The notes under the pieces are model-generated. The model made no database searches and was not told the DNA's origin. It worked only from the letters and a program-made list of their open reading frames with translations. The position numbers and the translations under genes are program-made. Of a stretch of 64,000 bases of DNA, positions 39,619 through 48,199 are shown one piece after another (position 1 is the first letter of the stretch; each line of letters begins with the position of its first letter). Source of the stretch: SpSt-333 sp964371615 (lineage in GTDB: Bacteria; Bacteroidota; Ignavibacteria; UBA10030; UBA8401); contig CAYJMS010000003.1 of the NCBI GenBank assembly GCA_964371615.1, positions 434,001-498,000 of the forward strand, read 5' to 3'.

Positions 39619-41745
39619 ATGAAGAAGATTATTACGATCCTGTTCCTGGTCTCAACTATTGTCTCTGCCGGCGAAGGGATGTATCCGCTGTCGGAAATCC
39701 AAAAACTCGATCTCAAGAAAAAAGGATTTAAGATTACGGCGAAGGATATTTACAATCCGAACGGCATCAGCCTTGTCGATGCCAGTGTCAATGTCGGTGG
39801 CTGCAGCGCGTCGTTCATCTCCGCCGAAGGATTGATTATTACCAACCACCATTGTGTTTTCGGCGTCGTGCAACAGGTCAGCTCCGTGCAGAACGATTAT
39901 GTGACGAACGGATTCCTTGCGAAGACGAGAGAAATGGAAATTCCGGCTCGGGGTTTGACCGCGCGTATCATCGATTCGTATCGCGATGTGTCGAAGGAGA
40001 TCCTCGCCGGCATTTCCGATACGACCGATCCGGTCGAACGGACGAAGATCATAGAAAAAAATTCGAAAATACTCGTCTCGGAAGCAGAGCAAAGACAAAA
40101 AGGAACGACCGCATCGGTGGCGGAAATGTTTGCCGGAAAAACGTACGTATTGTTTGTCCGCAAAACTCTGCGCGACATCCGCCTGGTCTATGTTCCTCCG
40201 CGGTCCGTCGGAGAGTTCGGCGGCGAGAACGACAACTGGGTCTGGCCGCGGCACACCGGCGACTTTTCCTTCATCCGCGCATATGTGGGTCCGGACGGAA
40301 ATCCTGCCGATTACTCCACCGCCAATATTCCTTTTACGCCAAAAAAATATTTTACCGTCAATCCGAACGGCGTGGAAGAGAACGATCTGGTCTTCATTCT
40401 CGGTTATCCGGGCCGCACGTTCCGTCATCAGACATCGTACTATCTTGAATACGAACGGGATATCCGTCTGCCGTTTGTGCAGCAGCGGAATGCATGGATG
40501 ATCGCACAGATGGAGAACGCAGGAAAAGGGAATCCCGAAGTGGCGCTGGCACTCACCGCCAGGATCAAATCGCTCGCCAACGTCGAGAAGAACTACCGGG
40601 GAAAACTAAAAGGATTCAAAAACGTTCCGATCGTGCAGAACAAACAAAAAGAAGAGGAGGGGTTGGTTGCGTATATCAATGCCAATCCGGAGAGGAAAAA
40701 GAAATACGGCGACGTGCTTCCCGGCATCAATGCCGTGTATTCCGAAATGCGAAATGAATCCGAACGGACATTGATTCTGACGAACATTACCGGCAGTTCA
40801 ACGCTGCTGTCAATCGGCAATATGGTGCTGCGCGCTGCGGAGAACCGGCAGAAACCGGATGAAAACCGTACACCTGCCTCAATAGACCGAAGTACCGCCG
40901 CATTGAAACAGCAAACCCTGAATTCACTCCGCAGTTTTCATATGCCGATAGACCAATTATTTTTGAATGAGATTCTGACAAAAGTGGCATCGCTTCCGGC
41001 GAACCAATCCATCAATGCGCTTACATTGATTCCGAAGCAAATGACCGTTGAGGCGTTCGTGGATAGTCTCCTGAAGAACACGCGGCTGGCAGATACGACG
41101 TTTGTCTTTTCCGCATTGGAAATGACGCCGGATCAGATTCGTGCCGCGGGTGATCCGTTGATGGGTTTTCTCATCGCGCTGGCTGCGGATATTGATGCGC
41201 AAAAACTGACAGAACGGAAACAGACCGGAGAACTGAACCGCCTGATGGGAAAGCTGATCGACATAAAACAGGAATGGAAAAAGACCGATTTCATTCCCGA
41301 TGCAAATTCAACGCTTCGCATGACGTTCGGTACCATCCGCGGTTACAGTCCTGCCGATGCGGTCTATTATTCTCCGATCTCCGCGCTGAAAGGGGTGATC
41401 GAAAAGACGAGCGACGATCCCGACTATAATACGCCCCGCAAGATCCGCGAACTGTATGCGAAGAAGGATTTCGGCATATATAAGAACAAAAAACTTAACG
41501 ATGTCCCGGTCGGCATTTTGTATGATATGGACACCACCGGCGGCAATTCCGGCAGTCCCGTATTAAATGCAAAAGGGGAATTGATCGGCGTGAATTTCGA
41601 CCGTGCGTTTGAAGCAACAATCAACGACTATGCATGGGACCAAAGTTACAGCCGCTCCATCGCCGTCGACATCCGCTACGTTCTGTGGAATGTCGAAAAG
41701 GTGGCCGAAGCCGATTTCCTCCTGAAAGAGATCGGCATTCGTTGA
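39619..41745 (+). CDS. S46-family dipeptidyl-peptidase, DPP11-like
   Basis: 708 residues. Signal peptide 1-17. Chymotrypsin-fold S46 peptidase: catalytic His78 (ITNHHCV), Asp in GGENDNWVWPRHTGDFSF, and Ser in TGGNSGSPVLNAKGELIGVNFDR. It releases dipeptides from oligopeptide N-termini in the periplasm or at the surface. Eighteen residues after the catalytic Ser is Arg; in P. gingivalis this position is Arg673 in DPP11 (Asp/Glu-specific) and Gly in DPP7, so acidic P1 preference is predicted. Own promoter region and terminator. No T9SS tail. Confidence 0.95.
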   Translation: MKKIITILFLVSTIVSAGEGMYPLSEIQKLDLKKKGFKITAKDIYNPNGISLVDASVNVGGCSASFISAEGLIITNHHCVFGVVQQVSSVQNDYVTNGFLAKTREMEIPARGLTARIIDSYRDVSKEILAGISDTTDPVERTKIIEKNSKILVSEAEQRQKGTTASVAEMFAGKTYVLFVRKTLRDIRLVYVPPRSVGEFGGENDNWVWPRHTGDFSFIRAYVGPDGNPADYSTANIPFTPKKYFTVNPNGVEENDLVFILGYPGRTFRHQTSYYLEYERDIRLPFVQQRNAWMIAQMENAGKGNPEVALALTARIKSLANVEKNYRGKLKGFKNVPIVQNKQKEEEGLVAYINANPERKKKYGDVLPGINAVYSEMRNESERTLILTNITGSSTLLSIGNMVLRAAENRQKPDENRTPASIDRSTAALKQQTLNSLRSFHMPIDQLFLNEILTKVASLPANQSINALTLIPKQMTVEAFVDSLLKNTRLADTTFVFSALEMTPDQIRAAGDPLMGFLIALAADIDAQKLTERKQTGELNRLMGKLIDIKQEWKKTDFIPDANSTLRMTFGTIRGYSPADAVYYSPISALKGVIEKTSDDPDYNTPRKIRELYAKKDFGIYKNKKLNDVPVGILYDMDTTGGNSGSPVLNAKGELIGVNFDRAFEATINDYAWDQSYSRSIAVDIRYVLWNVEKVAEADFLLKEIGIR

Positions 41746-41770
41746 AATTATCGCGACACTGTTTTTTTCT

Positions 41771-41796
41771 AAGCCGGGGAATCACCCGGCTTTTTT
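41771..41796 (+). terminator. Terminator of the S46 peptidase gene
   Basis: AAGCCGGG / CCCGGCTT, 8 bp, 6-nt loop, then T-run, 25 bases after the stop. Confidence 0.92.
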
Positions 41797-41888
41797 ATTA
41801 AGAAAATCTAAAATCGAAGGGGTGTACATTTCGTTGATATTCAACGAGTTGTTGGGTATATTAATTGCAGAAAGGTTGTTGTTACCCC

Positions 41889-42998
41889 ATGGCTGCTGCA
41901 GACAAAGAATCACAAAAGAAATTGATCGGCGAATTGCTGAAAAGCGCCGATAAACACATCAAGTCCTCCGAATGGTCTAAAGCCCTTGAAGATGTCAACA
42001 AAGCGCTCGCCATCGAACCCAATAATATGTACGCTATGGCGTACAAGGACAGGGTAAACTCTTCGATCGCCGACGAGAGAAAGAAAGCCGAAGACGATAA
42101 AGTAAAAAAACTCTCCGAAGATCAGAAGAAACAGGAACCGGCGAAAGAAGAAAAGAAACCCGAACCTTCCAAACCCGAACCCCCCAAAGCGGAACCACCA
42201 AAAACCGAACCGGAAAAGAAGGAAGAGAAACCGCCCGCACCCAAATCCGAACCGGTAAAAGAAGAAACCAAACTGGAACCGCCGAAACAGGAGACAAAAC
42301 CCCAGGCGAAAGACGAGTCGTCGGCACGTATCGATTCGCTTCGGCAGGAATTTGCCGCAACACAGGCAAAGCTCCAGCGCGAAGTGGCGCAGTTGACCAT
42401 GCAGGTAAAAGAAGCCCAGGCGATGAAGGAAGCGGTGGAAAAAAATCTCAACGCACAGATCGCCAATCTCCAGCATGAATTGACCGCGGCGAAAAATACG
42501 GCAGGGAAAGCGAGCGATAAGGAACTGGACGCGGTAAAAAAAGAATTCGAGACATTTAAATCGCGCCATCAAAAAGATATCGAAACAGCCAAGGAAGTGG
42601 TGCGGGGCGAAATGCTGGCGCAGGTAGCGATCCTGGAAAAAGAATTGGAAGCGGCAAAGAAAGGGGCCAACAGCACCGAGATTCTGAAAGCAAAAGGGGA
42701 AGACCTGCTGAAGAGCATGTTCAAGAATGCCTGGCAGGACGGCGTTATCTCCATCGATGAACGGGCGCTTCTCAATGCACTGAGGACTATTGTGGAGATC
42801 AGTGAAGGAAAGTTCAACGAATTGGAAAAAGCGTCAAAAACTGAAGTGTATGTCAACGCTCTACGCAAAATCTGGGCGGACGGCTCCATCAATCCCGAAG
42901 AATCGGATTATCTCACATCGCTCCGCGAAAAACTCGGCATCCCCGCCGACGAACATTTCAAACTCGAAGCAAGCATTCGAAAAGAACTGAAACACTAA
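41889..42998 (+). CDS. TPR - Pro/Lys-rich linker - coiled coil - TerB-like repeat protein
   Basis: Start at ATG 41889 (MAAADKESQKK); an 8-residue longer frame exists. 369 residues in four parts: a TPR-like helix pair (about 14-60, SSEWSKALEDVNKALAIEPNNMYAMAY), a charged linker of repeated Pro-Glu/Lys units (about 75-145), a long coiled coil (about 145-265) and a C-terminal helical domain with two similar units, AWQDGVISIDERALLNALR and IWADGSINPEESDYLTSLREKLGI, that look TerB-like. No signal peptide, so cytoplasmic. Probably a scaffold; no partner is adjacent. Linker composition differs sharply from its neighbours. Confidence 0.75.
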   Translation: MAAADKESQKKLIGELLKSADKHIKSSEWSKALEDVNKALAIEPNNMYAMAYKDRVNSSIADERKKAEDDKVKKLSEDQKKQEPAKEEKKPEPSKPEPPKAEPPKTEPEKKEEKPPAPKSEPVKEETKLEPPKQETKPQAKDESSARIDSLRQEFAATQAKLQREVAQLTMQVKEAQAMKEAVEKNLNAQIANLQHELTAAKNTAGKASDKELDAVKKEFETFKSRHQKDIETAKEVVRGEMLAQVAILEKELEAAKKGANSTEILKAKGEDLLKSMFKNAWQDGVISIDERALLNALRTIVEISEGKFNELEKASKTEVYVNALRKIWADGSINPEESDYLTSLREKLGIPADEHFKLEASIRKELKH

Positions 42999-43013
42999 CT
43001 CCCGTTAAAAAAA

Positions 43014-43125
43014 TGTCATTGCGAGCGAGTGCTTTTTACGAGCGAAGCAATCTCTCTATTGATTCACGTACAATAAAAAGATTGCTTCAATTTCCCGACT
43101 TCATCAGGATCCTTCGCAATGACAA
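43014..43125. repeat. MITE-like inverted repeat of the TCATTGCGAG family
   Basis: Outer ends TGTCATTGCGA and TTCGCAATGACA are inverted (one mismatch), inner ends GAAGCAATCT and AGATTGCTTC are inverted over 10 bp. About 112 bases in all, between convergent genes. It contains the same TCATTGCGAG ... GAAGCAATCT unit as 2502-2538. No coding capacity. Confidence 0.75.
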
Positions 43126-43169
43126 CCATTAACGATTTGTCATCACGTTAATGCCGCGTTTCTTCTTTC

Positions 43170-43808
43170 TTATCTCCGTAACTTCTCCGTAAAAATATCA
43201 CACAACCGGTTTTCCGAATCGAGATGATAAACGTACGTCGGGAATCCGACTTTGCGAATCACGAAATGCTGTTCCACTCTCCGGTAGAAATCGAAGTCTT
43301 CGCCGAAGGGAATTGCTGAAAATGTCCTAACCCGGCTTCGCACTCTCCGTCGAAAGAAAAACGTCCCCCCGACATGGCACCGGCGAAGATGAATCTTCTT
43401 TGCAGGGTTCGTTAAATCGACAACATAGTGTTTTCTCTTCGGACCCACCAGCGTCATTCCCCCATGTAAAAAATCAATATCGGTATGTCGCGTTAGATAC
43501 TGCACACGTTTGCTTAAATGATCCGGATGATATGCGTCGTCCGAATCGAGGAATGTAAGAACATCACCTGTTGCCTTCCGCATCCCCGCATTGCGCGCTC
43601 TCGCCAGGCCTTTGTTTTTCTGATAAAAATAGCGGATTCGTTTATCTTCTTGTATCAATTTCCTCACAACCGGCCGTGTTGAATCGGTGCTGCCGTCGTC
43701 GATGATGATCAATTCCCAATTGGTATAGGATTGGTGCAGCACGGAAGAAATGGCACGGGGAAGCAGTGCGGCCCGATTGTATGTGCAGAGAATGACGGAG
43801 ACTTTCAT
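43170..43808 (-). CDS. Family 2 glycosyltransferase
   Basis: 212 residues, a single GT-A domain. VSVILCTYNRAALLPRAISSVLHQSY opening, IIIDDGSTDST nucleotide-sugar region, KGLARARNAGMRKATGDVLTFLDSDDAYHP with the DxD-type metal motif, and GEDFDFYRRV for the catalytic acid region. It ends soon after, without membrane segments. Acceptor unknown. ATG overlaps the Rieske gene stop by 4 bases. Confidence 0.93.
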   Translation of the reverse strand: MKVSVILCTYNRAALLPRAISSVLHQSYTNWELIIIDDGSTDSTRPVVRKLIQEDKRIRYFYQKNKGLARARNAGMRKATGDVLTFLDSDDAYHPDHLSKRVQYLTRHTDIDFLHGGMTLVGPKRKHYVVDLTNPAKKIHLRRCHVGGTFFFRRRVRSRVRTFSAIPFGEDFDFYRRVEQHFVIRKVGFPTYVYHLDSENRLCDIFTEKLRR

Positions 43809-44263
43809 GTCGTTTCCGTTTGCGGTGCGAGAATGCGGAGCCGGTGAGTTGCCGCGTCATAATCGACCCGGTATCGCTTCAGCGGATCGTATGCTTTTCC
43901 GTCGATCACCGTTCCATTGCTCACCCGGAAGAGCGATCCGTGATTCGGGCATTTAATGGTCCCCTCTTTCGGCAGATTCAATTCGACATGTTGGTGAGTG
44001 CATTGCGCCGCATAGGCGATAAAAACCGTCTCACTTTCGCGGATGACAAAGATCGATTCGCCGTTGTTAACGGCGGCAAATCGCCGCCGGATTGCGCCGC
44101 CGACTCGCTGTAATCGTTCTTCTTTTGCCAGATCGATTACCGGCTCTCCTTCGTGGACGGAATCGCAGGAGGAAACAATGGTTCCCAGCGCGCCGGCACA
44201 GAATGCGCAGGCGCCGCTCCGCAGAAAAAACCGCCGTGTGTATGTGAAGTGCTCGTTCATCAT
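43805..44263 (-). CDS. Tat-exported Rieske [2Fe-2S] protein
   Basis: 152 residues. Twin-arginine signal TRRFFLRSGACAFCAG (about 9-24), then a Rieske domain: CTHQHVEL and CPNHGSLF supply two Cys and two His ligands for a [2Fe-2S] cluster (CxHxxH-like spacing CTHQH, then CxxH). Predicted periplasmic or membrane-tethered electron carrier. No cytochrome b partner is adjacent, unlike a bc1 operon; it is coupled to a glycosyltransferase gene instead, which is odd. Confidence 0.92.
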   Translation of the reverse strand: MMNEHFTYTRRFFLRSGACAFCAGALGTIVSSCDSVHEGEPVIDLAKEERLQRVGGAIRRRFAAVNNGESIFVIRESETVFIAYAAQCTHQHVELNLPKEGTIKCPNHGSLFRVSNGTVIDGKAYDPLKRYRVDYDAATHRLRILAPQTETT

Positions 44264-44346
44264 CTTTGAAAGTTAAGAAATAAATTCATACTATCAATGC
44301 AACAACAGTTCGTTCATATTCGCTCCATTAACACAGGCCTACCATT

Positions 44347-45972
44347 ATGATACATATTCTTTTTGCTCTACCGCTGATGCTTCTGCAGTTGACCCCGCCG
44401 GCCGAAGCATTAAAATCCATCACCGCGGAAAAACTTCGCGCCCACATTGCCGTGCTGGCGCACGATTCGCTGGAAGGACGCGCTCCCGCTTCCGTTGGCG
44501 ATAAAAAAGCGACCGATTATATCGTCTCGCAATTCAAAAAATTCGGACTGCAGCCCGCCGGCGAGAATGGGACATATGTTCAGAAAGTCCCGATGGTGGG
44601 AGTGACCGTCGATCCGTCGTCGAAGATCGCGATGAAAAAAGGGAAACAATCATTGAGTCTGACATACTCCACCGACTATGTTACTGCCACCGGTACATAT
44701 CAGCCGGCCATTTCGGTCAAGGATGTGGAACTGGTCTTTGTCGGCTACGGCATTGTTGCGCCGGAGCAGCAGTGGGATGATTACAAGGATGCCGATGTGA
44801 GCGGAAAGATATTGGTGATGATGAACAACGATCCTGCCACGGACGATCCGAACTTCTTTGCGGGAAAAGGGAGAACGTATTACGGACGATGGACGTACAA
44901 GTACGAGATCGCCGCGCAGAAGGGGGCCTTCGGCGCCATTGTGATCCATACGAATCCGTCGGCAGGATACCGGTATGAAGTGATACAAAATTCCTGGAGC
45001 CGGGAGATGTTCGATCTTGAAGATAAATCGCAGACGAAAAATCTTGTGGTCAAAGCATGGACCACCGAAAGCGCAACGCGCGAGTATCTGAAACTCGGCG
45101 GCTATTCGCTCGATTCGCTGATGGCGCTGGCGGAACAGCGATCGTTCAAGCCGATTCCTCTCGGCATCACAATGAACGGCGAACTGCGTCTCACCGTCAA
45201 ACGGCTTGCCACCAACAACATCATCGGAAAAATTCAGGGGAGCGATCCCGTGTTGAAGGATCAATACGTCATCTTTTCGGCGCACTATGACCATTTCGGC
45301 ATCGGCCGGCCGATCGACGGCGATTCGATCTACAACGGTGCCGCGGATAATGCCTCGGGCACTTCGCTCATGTTGAATCTTGCCGAAACGTTTTCATCGC
45401 TGAAGGAAAAACCGAAACGCTCCCTGCTGTTTGCCGCAGTCGCCGCGGAAGAGCAGGGATTGCTCGGATCGAAATATTATGCGGAGAATCCGACCGTCCC
45501 CGCGTCGAAGATCGCCGCCAATATCAACACCGATGTCATTAATGTCATCGGCCGCACGACGGATATTTTCTGGCAGGGAAGCGACCGCTCGTCGCTCGGC
45601 AACGACCTGGCGATTGTGGCGAAAGAACTCGGTTTAACCGTAATGTCCGACATGGCGCCGGAGCAGGGGGGATTTTTCCGAAGCGATCATTTCAGCTTTG
45701 CGAAAGTCGGCATTCCCGCCATGTCCATGGGAGGCGGAAGGAATTACGTCGGCGTGGATACGGCGTTCGTGCGGATGATGCGTGAGCGCGGCGGGAAGAA
45801 TTATCACCAGCCGAGCGACGAACTGCGCGACGACTGGAACTACGACGGGGCGCTGCAGCAGGCGGAGATCGTCATCAGCGTCGCCTGGCGCGTGGCAAAC
45901 ATCGTCGAAATGCCGTACTGGAACAGCGGCAGCGAGTTTGAAGCGGCAAGAAAAAAATCGATGTCGAAATAA
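44347..45972 (+). CDS. M28-family metallopeptidase with PA domain
   Basis: 541 residues. Signal peptide 1-20 (LLQLTPPAEA). A PA-like insert (about 110-270, VELVFVGYGIVAPEQQWDDYKDADVSGKILVMMNNDP). Two-zinc aminopeptidase ligands are visible: His and Asp in SAHYDHFG and GAADNASGT, Glu pair in AAEEQGLLGS, Asp in NINTDV and His in FRSDHFSFAKVGIPAMSM. Exported aminopeptidase that complements the S46 and S9 enzymes in peptide digestion. Confidence 0.94.
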   Translation: MIHILFALPLMLLQLTPPAEALKSITAEKLRAHIAVLAHDSLEGRAPASVGDKKATDYIVSQFKKFGLQPAGENGTYVQKVPMVGVTVDPSSKIAMKKGKQSLSLTYSTDYVTATGTYQPAISVKDVELVFVGYGIVAPEQQWDDYKDADVSGKILVMMNNDPATDDPNFFAGKGRTYYGRWTYKYEIAAQKGAFGAIVIHTNPSAGYRYEVIQNSWSREMFDLEDKSQTKNLVVKAWTTESATREYLKLGGYSLDSLMALAEQRSFKPIPLGITMNGELRLTVKRLATNNIIGKIQGSDPVLKDQYVIFSAHYDHFGIGRPIDGDSIYNGAADNASGTSLMLNLAETFSSLKEKPKRSLLFAAVAAEEQGLLGSKYYAENPTVPASKIAANINTDVINVIGRTTDIFWQGSDRSSLGNDLAIVAKELGLTVMSDMAPEQGGFFRSDHFSFAKVGIPAMSMGGGRNYVGVDTAFVRMMRERGGKNYHQPSDELRDDWNYDGALQQAEIVISVAWRVANIVEMPYWNSGSEFEAARKKSMSK

Positions 45973-45981
45973 AAAAAAGAA

Positions 45982-46014
45982 AGCCATCCGATTGCTGAGA
46001 GCAATCGGATGGCT
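45982..46014. repeat. REP-like hairpin type 1 (copy B)
   Basis: 15-bp stem AGCCATCCGATTGCT with loop gag. The stem is identical to copy A at 3558-3590. Lies 9 bases after the M28 stop. Confidence 0.9.
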
Positions 46015-46025
46015 TATTGGACTTC

Positions 46026-46058
46026 AGTGATGCCATGACTTAGAGTCATGGCATCACT
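46026..46058. repeat. REP-like hairpin type 3 (copy B)
   Basis: Perfect 15-bp stem AGTGATGCCATGACT with loop tag, followed by six T, so it can also terminate the M28 transcript. The arrangement (15 bp plus 3-nt loop) is the same as type 1. The arm AGTCATGGCATCACTTT is repeated at 46108-46123. Confidence 0.88.
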
Positions 46059-46070
46059 TTTTTAGACTAT

Positions 46071-46097
46071 CCTCGTTTTCTTAGAGAAAACGGTGAT
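46071..46097. repeat. Degenerate REP-like hairpin type 2 (copy B)
   Basis: CCTCGTTTTCT tag AGAAAACGGTGA is a decayed form of the ATCCCCGTTTTCT hairpin seen in copies A and C: mismatches break the outer stem but the inner TTTTCT/AGAAAA remains. Confidence 0.7.
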
Positions 46098-46107
46098 CTG
46101 ACTTTAA

Positions 46108-46123
46108 GTCATGGCATCACTTT
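46108..46123. repeat. Solo arm of hairpin type 3
   Basis: A direct repeat of the right arm of the hairpin at 46026-46058 (AGTCATGGCATCACTTT). It reaches the 3' end of the next gene on the minus strand. Confidence 0.7.
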
Positions 46124-46838
46124 AAGATTTGGAAAAAAGCAACGCGGATAATTTTTCCGCCTCACCCTTTTTCTCCTCCGGTATCGGAATGACAATCCGT
46201 TGCTTTAGGGAGAACATCAACGGCGAAGAGAAAGTGATGACAATGGCATCGCTGAAATTGCCGGAAGAGGTGATGAGAACCGATTCGATCTTTTTGCCGA
46301 GAATGTTCCACCGGCAAAAGTGATTGAAGATGTACAGCCGGTCGCCGGCAAGCAGCAAATCATTCGGCTGAGAAGTGTTTTTCAGAAGAGAATCGTACGA
46401 ATACATCCGTCCCGTCAGGAACGCTATGCCGCCGAGGATTGTGCCGAGAACAAATCCCGATTCCAATGTCATCGCCGGCGTGCCGGCAGCAATCAGTGGT
46501 CCGGCAAGGAGCATCACCACCGTCGCGGCAGAGGTAATATTTTTATTTTTGGTATAACGGTCGCGCGCCCATTGTTTTGCCGTCTCGTGCGAATATTCCC
46601 AATGTGCCAGCAATCCGTTATTGTTCTGCAGCGCACCCAGGCGGTGCGCCTGCATTCTTCCGACGATCAGCAGCAGCACGCCGAGACCGAAGAGTGAAAA
46701 CTGCAGCACGCCGATCCAAAACGCGTCCTGATTTCCGGTACCGAAACCGAATAGAGCGATGCCGTTTAATAAAAATGCGGCGACTATAAATGTCCGGTAT
46801 TCGCTCCGATAGGGATTGATGATCTCTCGTTGGTTCAT
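46122..46838 (-). CDS. Hypothetical membrane protein with C-terminal PH-like region
   Basis: Start at ATG 46838, overlapping the trhO stop (ATGA); the longer frame upstream is antisense to trhO sense codons. 238 residues. Four hydrophobic segments (about 15-30, 40-62, 104-120, 125-145) with a cytoplasmic loop rich in Asn/Lys, then a polar C-terminal half (DRLYIFNHFCRWNILGKKIESVLITSSGNFSDAIVITF) of strand pattern. No family recognised. Coupled translation suggests it is made with TrhO. Confidence 0.7.
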   Translation of the reverse strand: MNQREIINPYRSEYRTFIVAAFLLNGIALFGFGTGNQDAFWIGVLQFSLFGLGVLLLIVGRMQAHRLGALQNNNGLLAHWEYSHETAKQWARDRYTKNKNITSAATVVMLLAGPLIAAGTPAMTLESGFVLGTILGGIAFLTGRMYSYDSLLKNTSQPNDLLLAGDRLYIFNHFCRWNILGKKIESVLITSSGNFSDAIVITFSSPLMFSLKQRIVIPIPEEKKGEAEKLSALLFSKS

Positions 46839-47743
46839 GCATTCACCGGAATTTCGTGACGGGGAGCCGATGCGCACGAGTCTGAACACGATCGGCGTGT
46901 TTTCTCTTCGCATGCGGCGCACTGAAAATGCTGCTTGTGACAATCGAGGTTTGCGCAGTTCACGTACTGCTTGGTCGGCTCGCCGCAATGGATACACCGT
47001 GAAACAATCTGCAACTCTTCCGATCGATTGATCGGCACGGAGATGCGCTGATCGAAGACATAACAGAGGCCGTCCCACAATTTTCCTTTTACCTGTTCAT
47101 CTTTTCCGTATGTCACGATGCCGCCGTGCAGTTGTCCGACATCCGAAAATCCTTCGCTCAGCATGAATGCGGTCAGTTTCTCGCACCGCACGCCGCCGGT
47201 GCAATAGGTGAGAATAGTTTTATTTTTGTATGCCGATAGATTTTCCCGAATCCACTCCGGAAAATCACGGAACGACCGGACGGGCGGTCGGATTGCATTT
47301 TTGAAATGTCCAAGATCGTACTCGTAATCGGTCCGTCCGTCGATTATAAGCACATCTTCCCGCTGCATCGTATCGTACCATTCCCGCGGCGAAAGGTATT
47401 TGCCGGTGCGCTGCAAAGGATTTCCCTTATCGCCTATCTTGAATGTCACCAGTTCATCCTTTACACGGACGAACATTTTGTCAAATACATGCCCCTCCGT
47501 TTCGTCGATCTTAAACCAGAGATCGGAGAAACGTTCATCGCTCTGTATCGTTTCCATGTACCGGTCGGTCTGTTCGATTGTGCCCGAAACCGTTCCGTTG
47601 ATTCCTTCGGTTGAGATAAGAATTCTCCCTTTCAATCCCGTTTGAAGACAGAAATGCAGATGATGCTGTGCGAACAGTGCGTATCCGTGTATCGGTACGA
47701 ATTTGTAATAGAGCAGAACGCGATATGGTTTTGAAAAATTCAC
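46835..47743 (-). CDS. trhO: tRNA uridine(34) hydroxylase TrhO (YceA-type rhodanese)
   Basis: 302 residues. Oxygen-dependent 5-hydroxylation of U34 in tRNA. N-terminal acylphosphatase-like UPF0176 domain (VLLYYKFVPI ... KGRILISTEGINGTVSGT), a rhodanese domain with active-site loop CTGGVRCEKLTAF (about 180) and a C-terminal Cys-rich zinc-like segment (CIHCGEP...CANLDCHKQHFQCAACE). These are the three parts of long-form TrhO. It is the third rhodanese protein in the window but of unrelated function to the anchored pair. Confidence 0.95.
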   Translation of the reverse strand: MNFSKPYRVLLYYKFVPIHGYALFAQHHLHFCLQTGLKGRILISTEGINGTVSGTIEQTDRYMETIQSDERFSDLWFKIDETEGHVFDKMFVRVKDELVTFKIGDKGNPLQRTGKYLSPREWYDTMQREDVLIIDGRTDYEYDLGHFKNAIRPPVRSFRDFPEWIRENLSAYKNKTILTYCTGGVRCEKLTAFMLSEGFSDVGQLHGGIVTYGKDEQVKGKLWDGLCYVFDQRISVPINRSEELQIVSRCIHCGEPTKQYVNCANLDCHKQHFQCAACEEKTRRSCSDSCASAPRHEIPVNA

Positions 47744-47792
47744 CTGATAATATACGAAAAACGGCGGAAAGGATGGAGATATTCTGATCTAA

Positions 47793-48104
47793 TTAACTCT
47801 GCGATGTATTTTGCTTTACAAAATCCACCACCATCATCGCATCGCCGATCGGATTGGTCGATGGGGAAGAAAATTGCGCGTCAAGCCGGGCGGCAAGCCG
47901 TTCCAAGGCGGATCGAACGTCGTCCGGAAAAACAGGATCTATTTTTGCGCTGATGATAAGATGCAGAAAATCTTTCGTTCCGTCTGCATAGATTTGTTGT
48001 AACGCAATTCCAGCAATACGGCGCGCAATGGTGCGCGTGCGTCCGGGATTTTCGCCGGGATTGACACGTCGCAGTTCGGTTTCTATTTCTACCAACCATT
48101 GCAT
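47793..48104 (-). CDS. Conserved-looking small hypothetical protein
   Basis: 103 residues, soluble, helical; starts MQWLVEIETELRRVNPGENPGRTRTIARRIAG and ends with a Ser/Thr-rich tail. Good codon-position character and no overlap with other genes support it as real. I do not recognise a family. 49 bases upstream of the trhO ATG on the same strand, so possibly read together with it. Confidence 0.65.
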   Translation of the reverse strand: MQWLVEIETELRRVNPGENPGRTRTIARRIAGIALQQIYADGTKDFLHLIISAKIDPVFPDDVRSALERLAARLDAQFSSPSTNPIGDAMMVVDFVKQNTSQS

Positions 48105-48199
48105 GAGAAAATATAACGGTTTTTTCTGTTTAAGCGACAGTTGTTTTTTCGTATATTTTCGTCACTATTAACTTGAAAAGAGTTAGAAAGGAACAAGTC

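Noticed and set aside
41910..42572. Phe/Gly-rich minus-strand frame
   Set aside because: Antisense of the Lys/Pro/Glu-rich linker, which produces Phe/Gly/Leu codons.
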